A DNA stretch of 64,000 nt from Tsuneonella aeria (lineage in GTDB: Bacteria > Pseudomonadota > Alphaproteobacteria > Sphingomonadales > Sphingomonadaceae), in the NCBI RefSeq assembly GCF_009827495.1, contig NZ_WTZA01000001.1:1624001-1688000 (forward strand). Reading direction: 5' to 3'. The notes beneath the pieces were generated by a model, which was given only the letters and a program-made list of their open reading frames with translations, was not told where the DNA came from and searched no databases. Shown piece by piece: positions 18,358 to 26,876 of the stretch. Positions within the stretch are counted from its first letter, which is position 1. Every line of letters starts with the position of its first letter. The translations under genes and the position numbers were made by a program.

Positions 18358-19575
18358 ATGCGGTCCGATTACCTGTTCACTTCCGAAAGCGTGTCCGAAG
18401 GCCATCCGGACAAGGTGTCCGACCAGATTTCCGATGCCATCGTCGACCTGTTCCTTTCGAAGGACCCGGAAGCGCGCGTCGCGTGCGAAACGATGACGAC
18501 GACGCAGAAGGTGGTCCTGGCCGGCGAGGTTCGCGGCGAAGGCATCATGGATGCCGACGGCAACTGGGCGCCCGGCGTGAAAGAGGAGATCGAGGCTACC
18601 GTCCGCGACGTGGTGCGGGAAATCGGTTACGCGCAAAAGGGTTTCCACTGGGAAACACTCGACTTTGCCAACAACCTTCATCCCCAGTCCGCCCACATCG
18701 CACAGGGCGTGGACGCCAGCGGTGAAAAGGACGAAGGCGCCGGGGATCAGGGCATCATGTTCGGGTTCGCTTGCGACGAGACCCCGGACTTCATGCCCGC
18801 GACCCTTTATTACAGCCACAAAATCCTGGAGCGGATGGCCGCAGATCGCCATTCCGGCGCGGCGCCTTTCCTCGAACCCGACACCAAAAGCCAGGTGACG
18901 CTGCGCTTTGCCGGCGGCAAGCCGGTGGCGGCGACCGCGATCGTCGTGTCGACCCAGCACGCGCCGGGTTACGACAGCGGCTCCAACGAAACCGAGCTGC
19001 ACAATTACGTGCGCGGCGTGGTGGCCGAGGTGATCCCGGCGGAGCTGCTGACGAACGAGACCGTGTACCACATCAATCCCACCGGCCGCTTCGAGATCGG
19101 CGGACCGGACGGCGACGCCGGCCTGACGGGGCGCAAGATCATCGTCGACACCTACGGCGGCGCGGCCCCGCACGGCGGCGGCGCGTTCAGCGGCAAGGAC
19201 CCGACGAAGGTCGACCGTTCAGCCGCATACGTCACCCGATACCTCGCCAAGAATATCGTTGCCGCGGGTCTTGCCAGCCGCTGCACCATCCAGATCGCCT
19301 ATGCGATCGGCGTGTCCGAGCCGCTGTCGCTCTATGTCGATACGCACGGCACGGGCACGGTGGCGGACGACGCACTGGAAGCGGCCATCACCACCGTGGC
19401 GGGCGAGAAGCTCGGCGGCCTCACCCCGCGCGGCATCCGCGAAGGGCTGAAGCTCAACAAGCCGATCTACCGCAAGACCGCCGCCTATGGCCATTTCGGC
19501 CGCACGCCGGAAGGCGATCTGTTCCCGTGGGAAAAGACCGACCTCACCGACGCGCTGAAATCCGCGGTCGCCTGA
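18358..19575 (+). CDS. metK: S-adenosylmethionine synthetase
   Basis: The 405-residue enzyme makes S-adenosylmethionine from methionine and ATP. Conserved features include [21 protein letters not shown] at the N-terminus, [12 protein letters not shown] near the middle, and [19 protein letters not shown], the P-loop-like phosphate-binding block. Length is slightly above the E. coli enzyme, as in other alphaproteobacteria. The ATG at 18358 begins the conserved sequence; the frame stays open upstream inside lnt but that part is not conserved. SAM supply links it functionally to trmB and prmC in this window. The upstream inverted repeat suggests control by SAM-cycle metabolites. Confidence 0.97.
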   Translation: MRSDYLFTSESVSEGHPDKVSDQISDAIVDLFLSKDPEARVACETMTTTQKVVLAGEVRGEGIMDADGNWAPGVKEEIEATVRDVVREIGYAQKGFHWETLDFANNLHPQSAHIAQGVDASGEKDEGAGDQGIMFGFACDETPDFMPATLYYSHKILERMAADRHSGAAPFLEPDTKSQVTLRFAGGKPVAATAIVVSTQHAPGYDSGSNETELHNYVRGVVAEVIPAELLTNETVYHINPTGRFEIGGPDGDAGLTGRKIIVDTYGGAAPHGGGAFSGKDPTKVDRSAAYVTRYLAKNIVAAGLASRCTIQIAYAIGVSEPLSLYVDTHGTGTVADDALEAAITTVAGEKLGGLTPRGIREGLKLNKPIYRKTAAYGHFGRTPEGDLFPWEKTDLTDALKSAVA

Positions 19576-19586
19576 TTGCCAGGCGG

Positions 19587-20858
19587 CTAGGCTCGCCCTT
19601 CCCTTACGGCAAGAAGATCGCGCTCGAGCGAACGCGCGGCGCGCAGGTAGTGCGCCGCCGCCCACCAGCTCATCAGCGCGGTGCCGGCCATGGCCAGTCC
19701 CAGCGCGCCGTCGCTCGTCATGCCGCTGGCTGCCAACCGGTCGCTCAGCCAGCCGACGATCACTGGCCCGAGACCGCCCACCATCCCGGTGAAGATGTTC
19801 GCCAGCGCATGGCCGGTCGCGCGCATGCGCGTGTCCAGCATGTTCTGGATCGTCCCCGCCGTGGCGCCAAGGAAGGTGAACAGCAGCAGGGTCGACAGGG
19901 CGGTCAGGGCCAGGAACGAAGCCATGTCGCTGCGCATCATGCCAATGGCGAATAGCGGCGCGGATACCAGCAGGCAGAGAGCTGGGAACGTCGCGTAGGC
20001 GCTCGGCCAGCGGGGGGCGAGGCGGTCGGCGATCGCGCCGCCTGCAGCCACCGAAATTGCCGCGGGCAGGCTTGCGGCGAGTGCCGTCATCAGGCCCGCC
20101 TCCCCCACCGGCAGGCCGAACCGGCGGGTCATCAGCGCGGAAAGAAACGCGATCAGCCCGAAACCGACCATGGAGGCGAGCGCGGAGCCGATGATCAGGT
20201 TGCGCGCGCTCGGCAGGCCCGTCAGCCGCCTGAGGACGGCGCGCATCGGCGGCACGTGGTCGCCGAAATCGGGATCGTGCGCACCGCGCACGGGCTCCGC
20301 GACGAACAGCCAGACAGCCACCGCCAGCAGAATGCCGGGAAGACCCGTGACGATGAACGCCCACCGCCAGCCCCAGTATTGCGCCACGATGCCGCCCCCG
20401 GCCATCCCGATCAGCGCGCCGAGCGGGGCGGCGAGCAACAGGATCGACATCGCGCTGGCACGGCGGTTGGGCGGGTAATAGTCCGCGATCACCGACTGGT
20501 TCGCGGGAAGGCCCACAGCCTCCCCCACGCCGACCGCCACCCGCGCGCCAAGCAATTGCTGCCAACCGGTCACGAAGCCGCAGGCGGTGGCGGCAACGGA
20601 CCACAGCATCGTGCCGATCGCCGTCAGCGTCAGGCGCCGGCGCCGCTCCGCCAGGCGCGCGATTGCAACGCCCAGTACGATGTTGAGCGAAGAGTATGCG
20701 AACCCGAGCAGCCCGATCTGCGCGTCGCTCAGCCCGAACTCCGCCTTGAGCGGCTCCACCAGAGCGTTGACCACGATTCGATCGACGAACCCGATGGTGC
20801 CGATGGCGGTCAGGATAGTCAGCGCCAGCGCAGGCGAATGGCGGCGCAACCTGGACAT
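19587..20858 (-). CDS. Major facilitator superfamily transporter (Spinster-like)
   Basis: A 423-residue membrane transporter with about twelve hydrophobic helices. The first helix contains GTIGFVDRIVVNALVEPLKAE and the loop after helix 2 has IARLAERRRRLTL, the MFS motif A position; GVGEAVGLPANQSVIADYYPPNRRASAMS matches the Spinster-like branch of the MFS common in sphingomonads. The substrate is unknown. It converges on metK with only 11 bases between stops and starts five bases after the end of the nitronate monooxygenase gene, so it may be the last gene of the CoA-transferase operon. Confidence 0.88.
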   Translation of the reverse strand: MSRLRRHSPALALTILTAIGTIGFVDRIVVNALVEPLKAEFGLSDAQIGLLGFAYSSLNIVLGVAIARLAERRRRLTLTAIGTMLWSVAATACGFVTGWQQLLGARVAVGVGEAVGLPANQSVIADYYPPNRRASAMSILLLAAPLGALIGMAGGGIVAQYWGWRWAFIVTGLPGILLAVAVWLFVAEPVRGAHDPDFGDHVPPMRAVLRRLTGLPSARNLIIGSALASMVGFGLIAFLSALMTRRFGLPVGEAGLMTALAASLPAAISVAAGGAIADRLAPRWPSAYATFPALCLLVSAPLFAIGMMRSDMASFLALTALSTLLLFTFLGATAGTIQNMLDTRMRATGHALANIFTGMVGGLGPVIVGWLSDRLAASGMTSDGALGLAMAGTALMSWWAAAHYLRAARSLERDLLAVREGRA

Positions 20859-20863
20859 TTCTG

Positions 20864-21991
20864 CTAGCCGAGCGAACCTGCGAGCCGCTGGACCGCCTCG
20901 ACATATTCCTCGCGGAAGGCCTGCACCACGGCACGTGCGGGCCGAACGTCATCCACGAGGCCGACGCCCTGGCCGACGAAATAGCTGACCAGATCGCGCG
21001 CCTCGCGGTTCCCGGCCTCGGCCGCGCGCTCGATCCGTGCGAACGCCGGCTCGGAAACCATGCCCATGAGCGGCATCGGGAGCGTGCCTGGGCCTTCGGG
21101 TGCGTCCCACGCGTCGTGCCACGCAGTGCGAAGCTGACGCGCGGGCTTGCCCGTGCGGCTGCGCGATCGCACCGTGTCCCGGCTGCGCGCCGCGACCATG
21201 CGATCGCGAAATGCTTCGCTGGTTTCGCTTTCGGGTGTCGCCAGCCATACGCTGCCCGTCCACGCGCCATCGGCCCCGGCCGCCATCATGCCCGCCATCT
21301 GGCCGCCGGTCATGATCCCGCCAGCCGCCAGCACGGGCGCATCGTGGCCTGCCCGGCGGAGCGCGCGGACCACTTCGGGGATGAGCACGAGGGTGGATAC
21401 TTCGCCGCAATGCCCCCCGGCCTCCCCGCCTTGCGCGACGATGATGTCCACGCCCGCTTCGGCCTGGCGGATCGCGTGCTCCTTTGCCCCCACCAGCGCC
21501 GCCACGGGAACCCCGCGCCGTCTGGCTTCCACGATCATCGCCGGCGGCGCGATGCCCAGCGCGTTGGCGATCAGGCGAATGGGGTGGCGGAACGCGACCT
21601 CCATCAGCGCCAGCCCGTTTTCCGGCGTGATGCCCATGCGCTCGCGCAGCGGCGCGACGGTACGGTCAGCGTCGATCCCGTGGCGGCCCAGCAGGTCGGC
21701 AGCAAACGCCGCGTATTTCGGATCGATCGCCGCCGCACGCGCCGCGTTATCCGCCATGCCGGCCACGCTGGGGTCGATCGTTTCGGGCACGATCACGTCG
21801 ACGCCATAGGGCGCCCCGCCGACGTGCGCGTCGATCCAGGCAAGTTCCTCTTCAAGCTGTTCGGGCGGGAACCGTGTCGCCCCCAGCACGCCGAATCCGC
21901 CCGCCTTGCTGACTGCCACCACCACGTCGCGGCAGTGGCTGAACGCGAACAGCGGAAACTCCGCCCCGGTCAGCGCGCAGACACGGTTCAT
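20864..21991 (-). CDS. Nitronate monooxygenase family FMN-dependent protein
   Basis: A 375-residue TIM-barrel flavoprotein of the nitronate monooxygenase (2-nitropropane dioxygenase-like) family. Family features visible are the FMN-phosphate-binding [26 protein letters not shown] region and the [15 protein letters not shown] block; members oxidise alkyl nitronates, including the toxin propionate-3-nitronate, or reduce enoyl-type substrates. Its ATG overlaps the scoB stop by four bases (ATGA), so it is translationally coupled to the CoA-transferase genes. That context could point to a carboxylic-acid catabolic role rather than nitronate detoxification (inference). Confidence 0.87.
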   Translation of the reverse strand: MNRVCALTGAEFPLFAFSHCRDVVVAVSKAGGFGVLGATRFPPEQLEEELAWIDAHVGGAPYGVDVIVPETIDPSVAGMADNAARAAAIDPKYAAFAADLLGRHGIDADRTVAPLRERMGITPENGLALMEVAFRHPIRLIANALGIAPPAMIVEARRRGVPVAALVGAKEHAIRQAEAGVDIIVAQGGEAGGHCGEVSTLVLIPEVVRALRRAGHDAPVLAAGGIMTGGQMAGMMAAGADGAWTGSVWLATPESETSEAFRDRMVAARSRDTVRSRSRTGKPARQLRTAWHDAWDAPEGPGTLPMPLMGMVSEPAFARIERAAEAGNREARDLVSYFVGQGVGLVDDVRPARAVVQAFREEYVEAVQRLAGSLG

Positions 21992-22635
21992 GCGGTCACG
22001 GCAACCTCGTACGCCGCCGTGGTCTTTGCGGCCACCTCGTCAGCGGTCACGCCCGGCGCGGTCTCGATCAGCCGGAACGGGCTGTCGTGGTCGGGGCGCT
22101 GAAACACCGCGAGGTCCGTGACGATCATGTCGACCACGTTGCGCCCCGTCAGCGGCAGGGTGCATTCGGGGATGAACTTGGGGCTGCCGTCCTTCGCGGT
22201 GTGTTCCATCACCACGATGATCTTCTTGACCCCGGCGACGAGGTCCATCGCGCCGCCCATGCCCTTGATCATCTTGCCGGGGATCATCCAGTTGGCGATG
22301 TCGCCCTGCTGGCCGACCTCCATGGCGCCCAGGACGGTCAGGTCGATATGCCCGCCCCGAATCATGGCGAAGCTGGACGCGCTGTCGAAATAGGCGCTGT
22401 GGGCGAGCTCGCTGATGGTCTGCTTGCCGGCGTTGATCAGGTCGGGATCGACCTCGTCGTCATACGGGAACGGGCCGATTCCCAGCATGCCGTTCTCGCT
22501 CTGCAAGGTCACCTGCATGCCTTCCGGAATGTGGTTAGCGACCAGCGTAGGAATGCCGATGCCGAGGTTGACGTAGTAGCCATCCTGCAGTTCCTTCGCA
22601 GCGCGCGCGGCCATTTCGTCGCGGGTCCAGGGCAT
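21988..22635 (-). CDS. scoB: 3-oxoacid CoA-transferase subunit B
   Basis: The 215-residue beta subunit of a class I CoA transferase that moves CoA from succinyl-CoA to acetoacetate or another 3-oxoacid. The catalytic glutamate sits in the family motif [10 protein letters not shown]; other marks are [19 protein letters not shown] and a late [19 protein letters not shown] 22635 begins the conserved protein. Uniquely here the alpha subunit gene does not lie directly upstream: a lipoprotein gene is inserted between them, 14 bases before this start. Its own stop overlaps the next gene start by four bases. Confidence 0.94.
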   Translation of the reverse strand: MPWTRDEMAARAAKELQDGYYVNLGIGIPTLVANHIPEGMQVTLQSENGMLGIGPFPYDDEVDPDLINAGKQTISELAHSAYFDSASSFAMIRGGHIDLTVLGAMEVGQQGDIANWMIPGKMIKGMGGAMDLVAGVKKIIVVMEHTAKDGSPKFIPECTLPLTGRNVVDMIVTDLAVFQRPDHDSPFRLIETAPGVTADEVAAKTTAAYEVAVTA

Positions 22636-22649
22636 GGGTGTATCGTCCT

Positions 22650-23477
22650 TCAGCTCAGCGGTTGGGGGATGAGGAACCAGCCCGCCCCGATCAGGCGATC
22701 GAGCGGTGCGGCGTGCAGCGGGTCCTTGATGTACTGGTAGAGTTCGTCGAAATCGGCGCGTTCGTCGCCGGCGATGGCGAGGACGCAGAAATCTTTCGCG
22801 AAATCGGCACGGCGCGCCTGCTTGCCTTGCTCGGCCCCGGATAGCAGGACCAGCTCGTCGCCTCCCGCAGCGTCGAGGCCCGATGCGACAAGCGCCCGGC
22901 GGACAGCGTCGGCATAACCGACAGGCCTCGCGGTGATCCACGCCACGGTGACGCCTTGTTCGCGCAGCTGAGAGAGCGCGGAGGACAGGCCCGCGTCACC
23001 CGCGACGGCCCGTGCAGGATCGAATACGCCGGCCTGCGGGTCGAGATCCACGAGCAGCGCCGGGCGCGCCGATGTGCAGGCGCGCGTCTCCGGCAGCAGC
23101 GCGCGCGGATTGGTCAGGAGGGCCGACGGGCGGGCACCGGTCGCAGGCGCGGCTGCGTTCGCCACGTATTCCTGGAGCGGGGCGTAACTGAACGATGCCG
23201 GCGCGGCGCCCCCGCGGGGGGCGGGAAGCTCGCCTGACAGAACACTGACCTTCGTCCCGTCTTCCAGGGTGTACGTGGCCGGCAAGGTATCGCTTGCGCC
23301 ACCACTGCCCGGCAGCTGGGCAGTGCCGGAAGGCCGCTCGGCCCGGCCATTGCCATCGACGCCTGTGCCGATCATCCCGCCCGCGGCGAGCACGGGCAGG
23401 GCCGCTGCCACGCACCCCGAAAGCAGGGGCGCCATGGTCAGGATCGCGGCAAATGCGGCAGAGCGCCGCGCGGTCAT
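22650..23477 (-). CDS. Lipoprotein with degenerate HAD acid-phosphatase-like domain
   Basis: A 275-residue predicted lipoprotein: the signal peptide ends in the lipobox LLSGC (Cys22). The C-terminal half resembles HAD-fold class B/C acid phosphatases or P4-type nucleotidases: motif I would be [13 protein letters not shown] (D144, D146), motif II WITARP (T182), and motif [11 protein letters not shown] (237-245). Motif I departs from the usual DxDET, having DLDPQ, so activity is uncertain. Residues 40-130 are a Gly/Ala/Pro-rich spacer. The start ATG overlaps the scoA stop by four bases and the gene ends 14 bases before scoB, so it is embedded in the operon. The link between an envelope lipoprotein and a cytosolic CoA transferase is not explained. 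Confidence 0.72.
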   Translation of the reverse strand: MTARRSAAFAAILTMAPLLSGCVAAALPVLAAGGMIGTGVDGNGRAERPSGTAQLPGSGGASDTLPATYTLEDGTKVSVLSGELPAPRGGAAPASFSYAPLQEYVANAAAPATGARPSALLTNPRALLPETRACTSARPALLVDLDPQAGVFDPARAVAGDAGLSSALSQLREQGVTVAWITARPVGYADAVRRALVASGLDAAGGDELVLLSGAEQGKQARRADFAKDFCVLAIAGDERADFDELYQYIKDPLHAAPLDRLIGAGWFLIPQPLS

Positions 23478-24202
23478 GCCGCGGCAGAATCCCGCTGGCG
23501 CACGGTACGGAACTCGATCTTCTTCTCGTACGGCGCGCCCAGGATCATGCGCTGGACATAGACGCCAGGCAGGTGGATGCAGTCGGGATCGAGGCTGCCG
23601 GCGGCCACGATTTCTTCCACCTCGACCACGCAGACGCGGCCGCAGGTGGCGGCCGGGACGTTGAAGTTGCGCGCGGTCTTGCGAAACACGAGGTTGCCGG
23701 TTTCGTCCGCCTTCCACGCCTTGACGATGGCCAGGTCCGCAAAGATGCCGCGTTCAAGGATGAATTCCTCCGGCCCGTTGCGGCCTTCGAGGACCTTTGC
23801 GTCCTTGCCCTCGGCAACCTTCGTGCCCACGCCGGTCTTGGTGTAGAAGCCCGGGATTCCCGCGCCGCCTGCGCGCATGCGTTCTGCGAGAGTGCCCTGG
23901 GGGCAGAATTCCACCTCCAGTTCGCCGGCGAGGTACTGGCGTTCGAATTCCTTGTTCTCGCCGACATAGCTCGCGATCATCTTGCGCACCTGGCGCGTGC
24001 GGAGCAGCTTGCCGATGCCTTCGTTGTCGATGCCCGCATTGTTGCTGGCGAAAGTGAGCTTCTTCACCCCGCTGTCGCGAATGCCGTCAAGCAGGCGTTC
24101 CGGTACCCCGCACAGGCCGAATCCGCCGCTGGCAATCAACATGTCGTCGTGAAGCAGCCCATCCAGGGCGGCGGCGGCGTCGGGGTATATCTTGCTGGCC
24201 AT
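23474..24202 (-). CDS. scoA: 3-oxoacid CoA-transferase subunit A
   Basis: The 242-residue alpha subunit of succinyl-CoA:3-ketoacid CoA transferase. It carries the CoA-binding glycine motif GGFGLCGVPERLLDGI near residues 26-41, SNNAGIDNEGIG, and PQGTLAERMRAGGAGIPGFYTKTGVGT, all standard for the family. It is the first gene of a four-gene minus-strand run (scoA, lipoprotein, scoB, nitronate monooxygenase) with ATGA overlaps at two junctions, possibly extended by the MFS gene. The pathway would be use of acetoacetate or, less likely, adipate/3-oxoadipate intermediates. Its promoter should lie in the 24203-24300 region, next to a plus-strand small RNA candidate. Confidence 0.95.
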   Translation of the reverse strand: MASKIYPDAAAALDGLLHDDMLIASGGFGLCGVPERLLDGIRDSGVKKLTFASNNAGIDNEGIGKLLRTRQVRKMIASYVGENKEFERQYLAGELEVEFCPQGTLAERMRAGGAGIPGFYTKTGVGTKVAEGKDAKVLEGRNGPEEFILERGIFADLAIVKAWKADETGNLVFRKTARNFNVPAATCGRVCVVEVEEIVAAGSLDPDCIHLPGVYVQRMILGAPYEKKIEFRTVRQRDSAAA

Positions 24203-24304
24203 GGCCTGTTATTACCCGGCGAGATTTTGCCTGTCACCTGCGTCCGCATGACAACTACCGGCGTTGAGATGAGAAAAACGCAACAGTCGATGTTCTTTTC
24301 GCAC

Positions 24305-24333
24305 TTGCACAAATTCGTGCACTGCAACATATC
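24305..24333 (+). promoter_or_regulatory. Predicted sigma-70 promoter of the small RNA candidate
   Basis: TTGCAC (24305-24310) and CATATC (24328-24333) are separated by 17 bases, a good fit to alphaproteobacterial housekeeping promoters. The predicted start site falls around 24338-24340, just where the first hairpin of the candidate RNA begins. Confidence 0.5.
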
Positions 24334-24337
24334 AGCG

Positions 24338-24403
24338 GGGCCTTTCAGGCATCCTCTCCCAAGACTTCCAAGGCCCGGTGGTTCGTCCCCCGGGCCTTTT
24401 TTT
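24338..24403 (+). ncRNA. Candidate trans-acting small RNA, alpha-r8/suhB (MmgR)-like
   Basis: About 66 bases with the plan of a short regulatory RNA and no open frame worth translating. A small 5' hairpin GCCT-TTC-AGGC (24340-24350) is followed by a single-stranded pyrimidine-rich stretch with CCTCTCCC (24353-24360) and CTTCC, able to pair with Shine-Dalgarno sequences, then a strong terminator hairpin GGCCCGG/CCGGGCC with seven T. A promoter lies just upstream. The layout resembles the alphaproteobacterial suhB/alpha-r8 (MmgR) family; I recall this similarity from general knowledge and could not search it. It sits between scoA (divergent) and the AAA ATPase (same direction). Confidence 0.55.
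24372..24403 (+). terminator. Intrinsic terminator of the small RNA candidate
   Basis: Arms GGCCCGG (24372-24378) and CCGGGCC (24390-24396) form a 7-bp stem, extendable by two A-T pairs, followed directly by TTTTTTT (24397-24403). There is no plus-strand gene ending nearby (the nearest upstream genes are all on the minus strand), so the terminator must belong to a non-coding transcript. Confidence 0.85.
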
Positions 24404-24521
24404 CGCCCTTGCGGCCTGTTGTGGCGGCCAGGGGCACGGAATCGCGCGCCGTTCATTGGCATTTTGCTGCCTCGTGCCTACCTCGGTGGCCACGGACGAA
24501 ACGAAGGAGGGGCAAATCCCC

Positions 24522-26876
24522 ATGGCCGATAGCGAAGCCGAAACGGGTGCAAATACGGTACGGCTGCAGGTTGCTGCCGCCCGCCAGGAAGAAAGCGGAC
24601 AGGGCATCGCACGCATGCCGCGCAGCGCTTTCCAGGCGCTCGGGATCACCGAAGGCGACGTCGTCGAGGTTACTGGCAAGCGCACGACGACGGCCATCGC
24701 CGTGCCCGCCTACGACGAGGACCAGACGCTCGATGTCGTTCGCCTCGACGGATTGCAGCGCTCGAATGCCGACACCGGTTCGGGCGAGCACGTAGTTATT
24801 CGCGCCGCCGAATCGCGTGCCGCCACCCGCGTCGTCTTCGCGCCTGCCCAGCGCGAAATGCGCCTGCAGGGACCGGCCGAAGCGCTGAAGCGCAACTTCT
24901 TCCGCAAGCCGCTGGTCGCGGGCGATCTCGTCGCCACCACCGGCCAGCAGCCGGTGCAGAACATGCCGCCCGAAGTGCGCCGCATGTTCAACCAGCAGGC
25001 ATATGCCCTCACCCAGATTCGCCTGACGGTCGTTTCCACCTCGCCCAAGGGCATCGTCCACATCGACGAGAACACCGAGGTCGAACTGCGCGCCGAATTC
25101 GCCGAGCCACGCGATGGGCGCGCGGTGGTGAACTACGATGACGTGGGCGGTATCGGCGATACGATCCAGCAGCTCCGCGAGATGGTCGAACTGCCGCTTC
25201 GCTATCCCGAACTGTTCACCCGGCTCGGCGTCGACCCGCCGAAGGGCGTGCTGCTCCACGGGCCGCCGGGAACGGGCAAGACGCGCCTGGCGCAGGCGGT
25301 CGCCAACGAGAGCGATGCGACGTTCTTCATCATCAACGGGCCCGAAATCATGGGTTCGGGCTATGGCGAGAGCGAGAAGCGTCTGCGCGAGGTGTTCGAG
25401 GAGGCCACAAAGGCATCGCCCGCCATCGTCTTCATCGACGAAATCGATTCCATCGCGCCCAAGCGCAGCCAGGTGTCCGGCGAAGCGGAAAAGCGCCTCG
25501 TCGCGCAGCTGTTGACGCTGATGGACGGGCTGGAAGCGCGCTCCAACATCGTCGTCATCGCTGCAACCAACCGACCTGATGCCATCGACGAGGCGCTGCG
25601 CCGGCCGGGCCGCTTTGACCGCGAGATCGTGATCGGCGTGCCGGACGAGAAGGGCCGCCGCGAAATCCTCTCGATCCATACCCGCGGCATGCCGCTGGGC
25701 GCGCGGGTGGACCTCGATGAACTGGCGCGGACCACGCACGGCTTCGTCGGGGCGGACATCGCCGCCCTGGCGCGCGAGGCCGCGATCGAGGCGGTGCGGC
25801 GCATCATGCCGCGGCTCGACCTCGACGCGCGCGAAATTCCGCCCGAAGTGCTCGATGACCTGATGGTGACGCGCGAAGATTTTCTCGCCGCGCTGAAGCG
25901 GGTGCAGCCGAGCGCCATGCGCGAGGTCATGGTGCAGGTGCCAAACGTGGGCTGGTCCGACATCGGCGGCCTGGGCGAAGCGACGGAAAAACTGCGCGAG
26001 GGCGTGGAGCTGCCGCTGAAGAACCCCGATGCGTTTCATCGCCTGGGCATTCGCCCGGCCAAGGGCTTCCTGCTCTATGGGCCGCCGGGCACGGGCAAGA
26101 CCCTGCTGGCCAAGGCAGTCGCCAAGGAGGCCGAGGCCAACTTCATCTCGATGAAGAGTTCCGACCTCTTGTCCAAATGGTACGGCGAGAGCGAGCAGCA
26201 GATCGCCCGCCTGTTCCAGCGCGCCCGCGCGGTGGCGCCGTGCATTATCTTTATCGACGAGATCGACAGCCTGGTCCCCGCCCGGGGCTCCGGCCAAGGC
26301 GAACCGCAAGTGACTGGCCGCGTCGTGAACACGATCCTTGCCGAAATGGACGGGCTGGAAGAATTGCAGTCGGTGGTGGTGATCGGCGCGACCAATCGCC
26401 CCACGCTGGTCGATCCGGCCCTGCTCCGGCCTGGCCGGTTCGACGAGCTCGTCTATGTCGGCACGCCAGACAAGGCTGGACGTGAGATGATCCTCGGCAT
26501 CCACACCCGCGACATGCCGCTGGCGAGCGACGTCGACCTCGGCAAGGTAGCAGCGGATACCGAGCGCTTCACCGGCGCCGATCTCGAAGACGTTGTCCGG
26601 CGGGCCGGCCTCAACGCGCTGCGGCGCGCGGGCGGCGACGTGCAGGAAGTGAACGCCGCGGACTTCGCCGACGCCATGGAGGATTCGCGCGCGACCGTGA
26701 CTCCGGCGATGGAAGAGGAATACAAGAAGATGCGCGGCGAGCTGAAAAAGCGCGCAGCGGAAATGGCCGCGTCGATCGGCTTCGTCCCTGCCGAGCTCCT
26801 CACGCCGACGCGGGAACACAAGCATGCGCCGGCCCCCGCCCCCGCGGCGGTGGACCGGGACGACCGTCCCGACTAG
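24522..26876 (+). CDS. CDC48/VCP-like double AAA ATPase
   Basis: A 784-residue protein with the full CDC48 plan: an N-terminal double-psi barrel and CDC48 domain 2 (about 1-195), then two AAA modules. Module D1 has Walker A GPPGTGKT from residue 247 and Walker B IVFIDEIDS near 305; D2 has Walker A GPPGTGKT from about 520 and Walker B IIFIDEIDS near 577, with arginine-finger and sensor residues in both (ATNRPDAIDEALRRPGRFD; ATNRPTLVDPALLRPGRFD). The family unfolds or extracts proteins from complexes and membranes and is usual in archaea and eukaryotes but patchy in bacteria. ATG 24522 is preceded by AAGGAGGGG nine bases upstream. A Pro/Ala-rich acidic tail ends the protein. Target substrates are unknown. 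Confidence 0.93.
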   Translation: MADSEAETGANTVRLQVAAARQEESGQGIARMPRSAFQALGITEGDVVEVTGKRTTTAIAVPAYDEDQTLDVVRLDGLQRSNADTGSGEHVVIRAAESRAATRVVFAPAQREMRLQGPAEALKRNFFRKPLVAGDLVATTGQQPVQNMPPEVRRMFNQQAYALTQIRLTVVSTSPKGIVHIDENTEVELRAEFAEPRDGRAVVNYDDVGGIGDTIQQLREMVELPLRYPELFTRLGVDPPKGVLLHGPPGTGKTRLAQAVANESDATFFIINGPEIMGSGYGESEKRLREVFEEATKASPAIVFIDEIDSIAPKRSQVSGEAEKRLVAQLLTLMDGLEARSNIVVIAATNRPDAIDEALRRPGRFDREIVIGVPDEKGRREILSIHTRGMPLGARVDLDELARTTHGFVGADIAALAREAAIEAVRRIMPRLDLDAREIPPEVLDDLMVTREDFLAALKRVQPSAMREVMVQVPNVGWSDIGGLGEATEKLREGVELPLKNPDAFHRLGIRPAKGFLLYGPPGTGKTLLAKAVAKEAEANFISMKSSDLLSKWYGESEQQIARLFQRARAVAPCIIFIDEIDSLVPARGSGQGEPQVTGRVVNTILAEMDGLEELQSVVVIGATNRPTLVDPALLRPGRFDELVYVGTPDKAGREMILGIHTRDMPLASDVDLGKVAADTERFTGADLEDVVRRAGLNALRRAGGDVQEVNAADFADAMEDSRATVTPAMEEEYKKMRGELKKRAAEMAASIGFVPAELLTPTREHKHAPAPAPAAVDRDDRPD

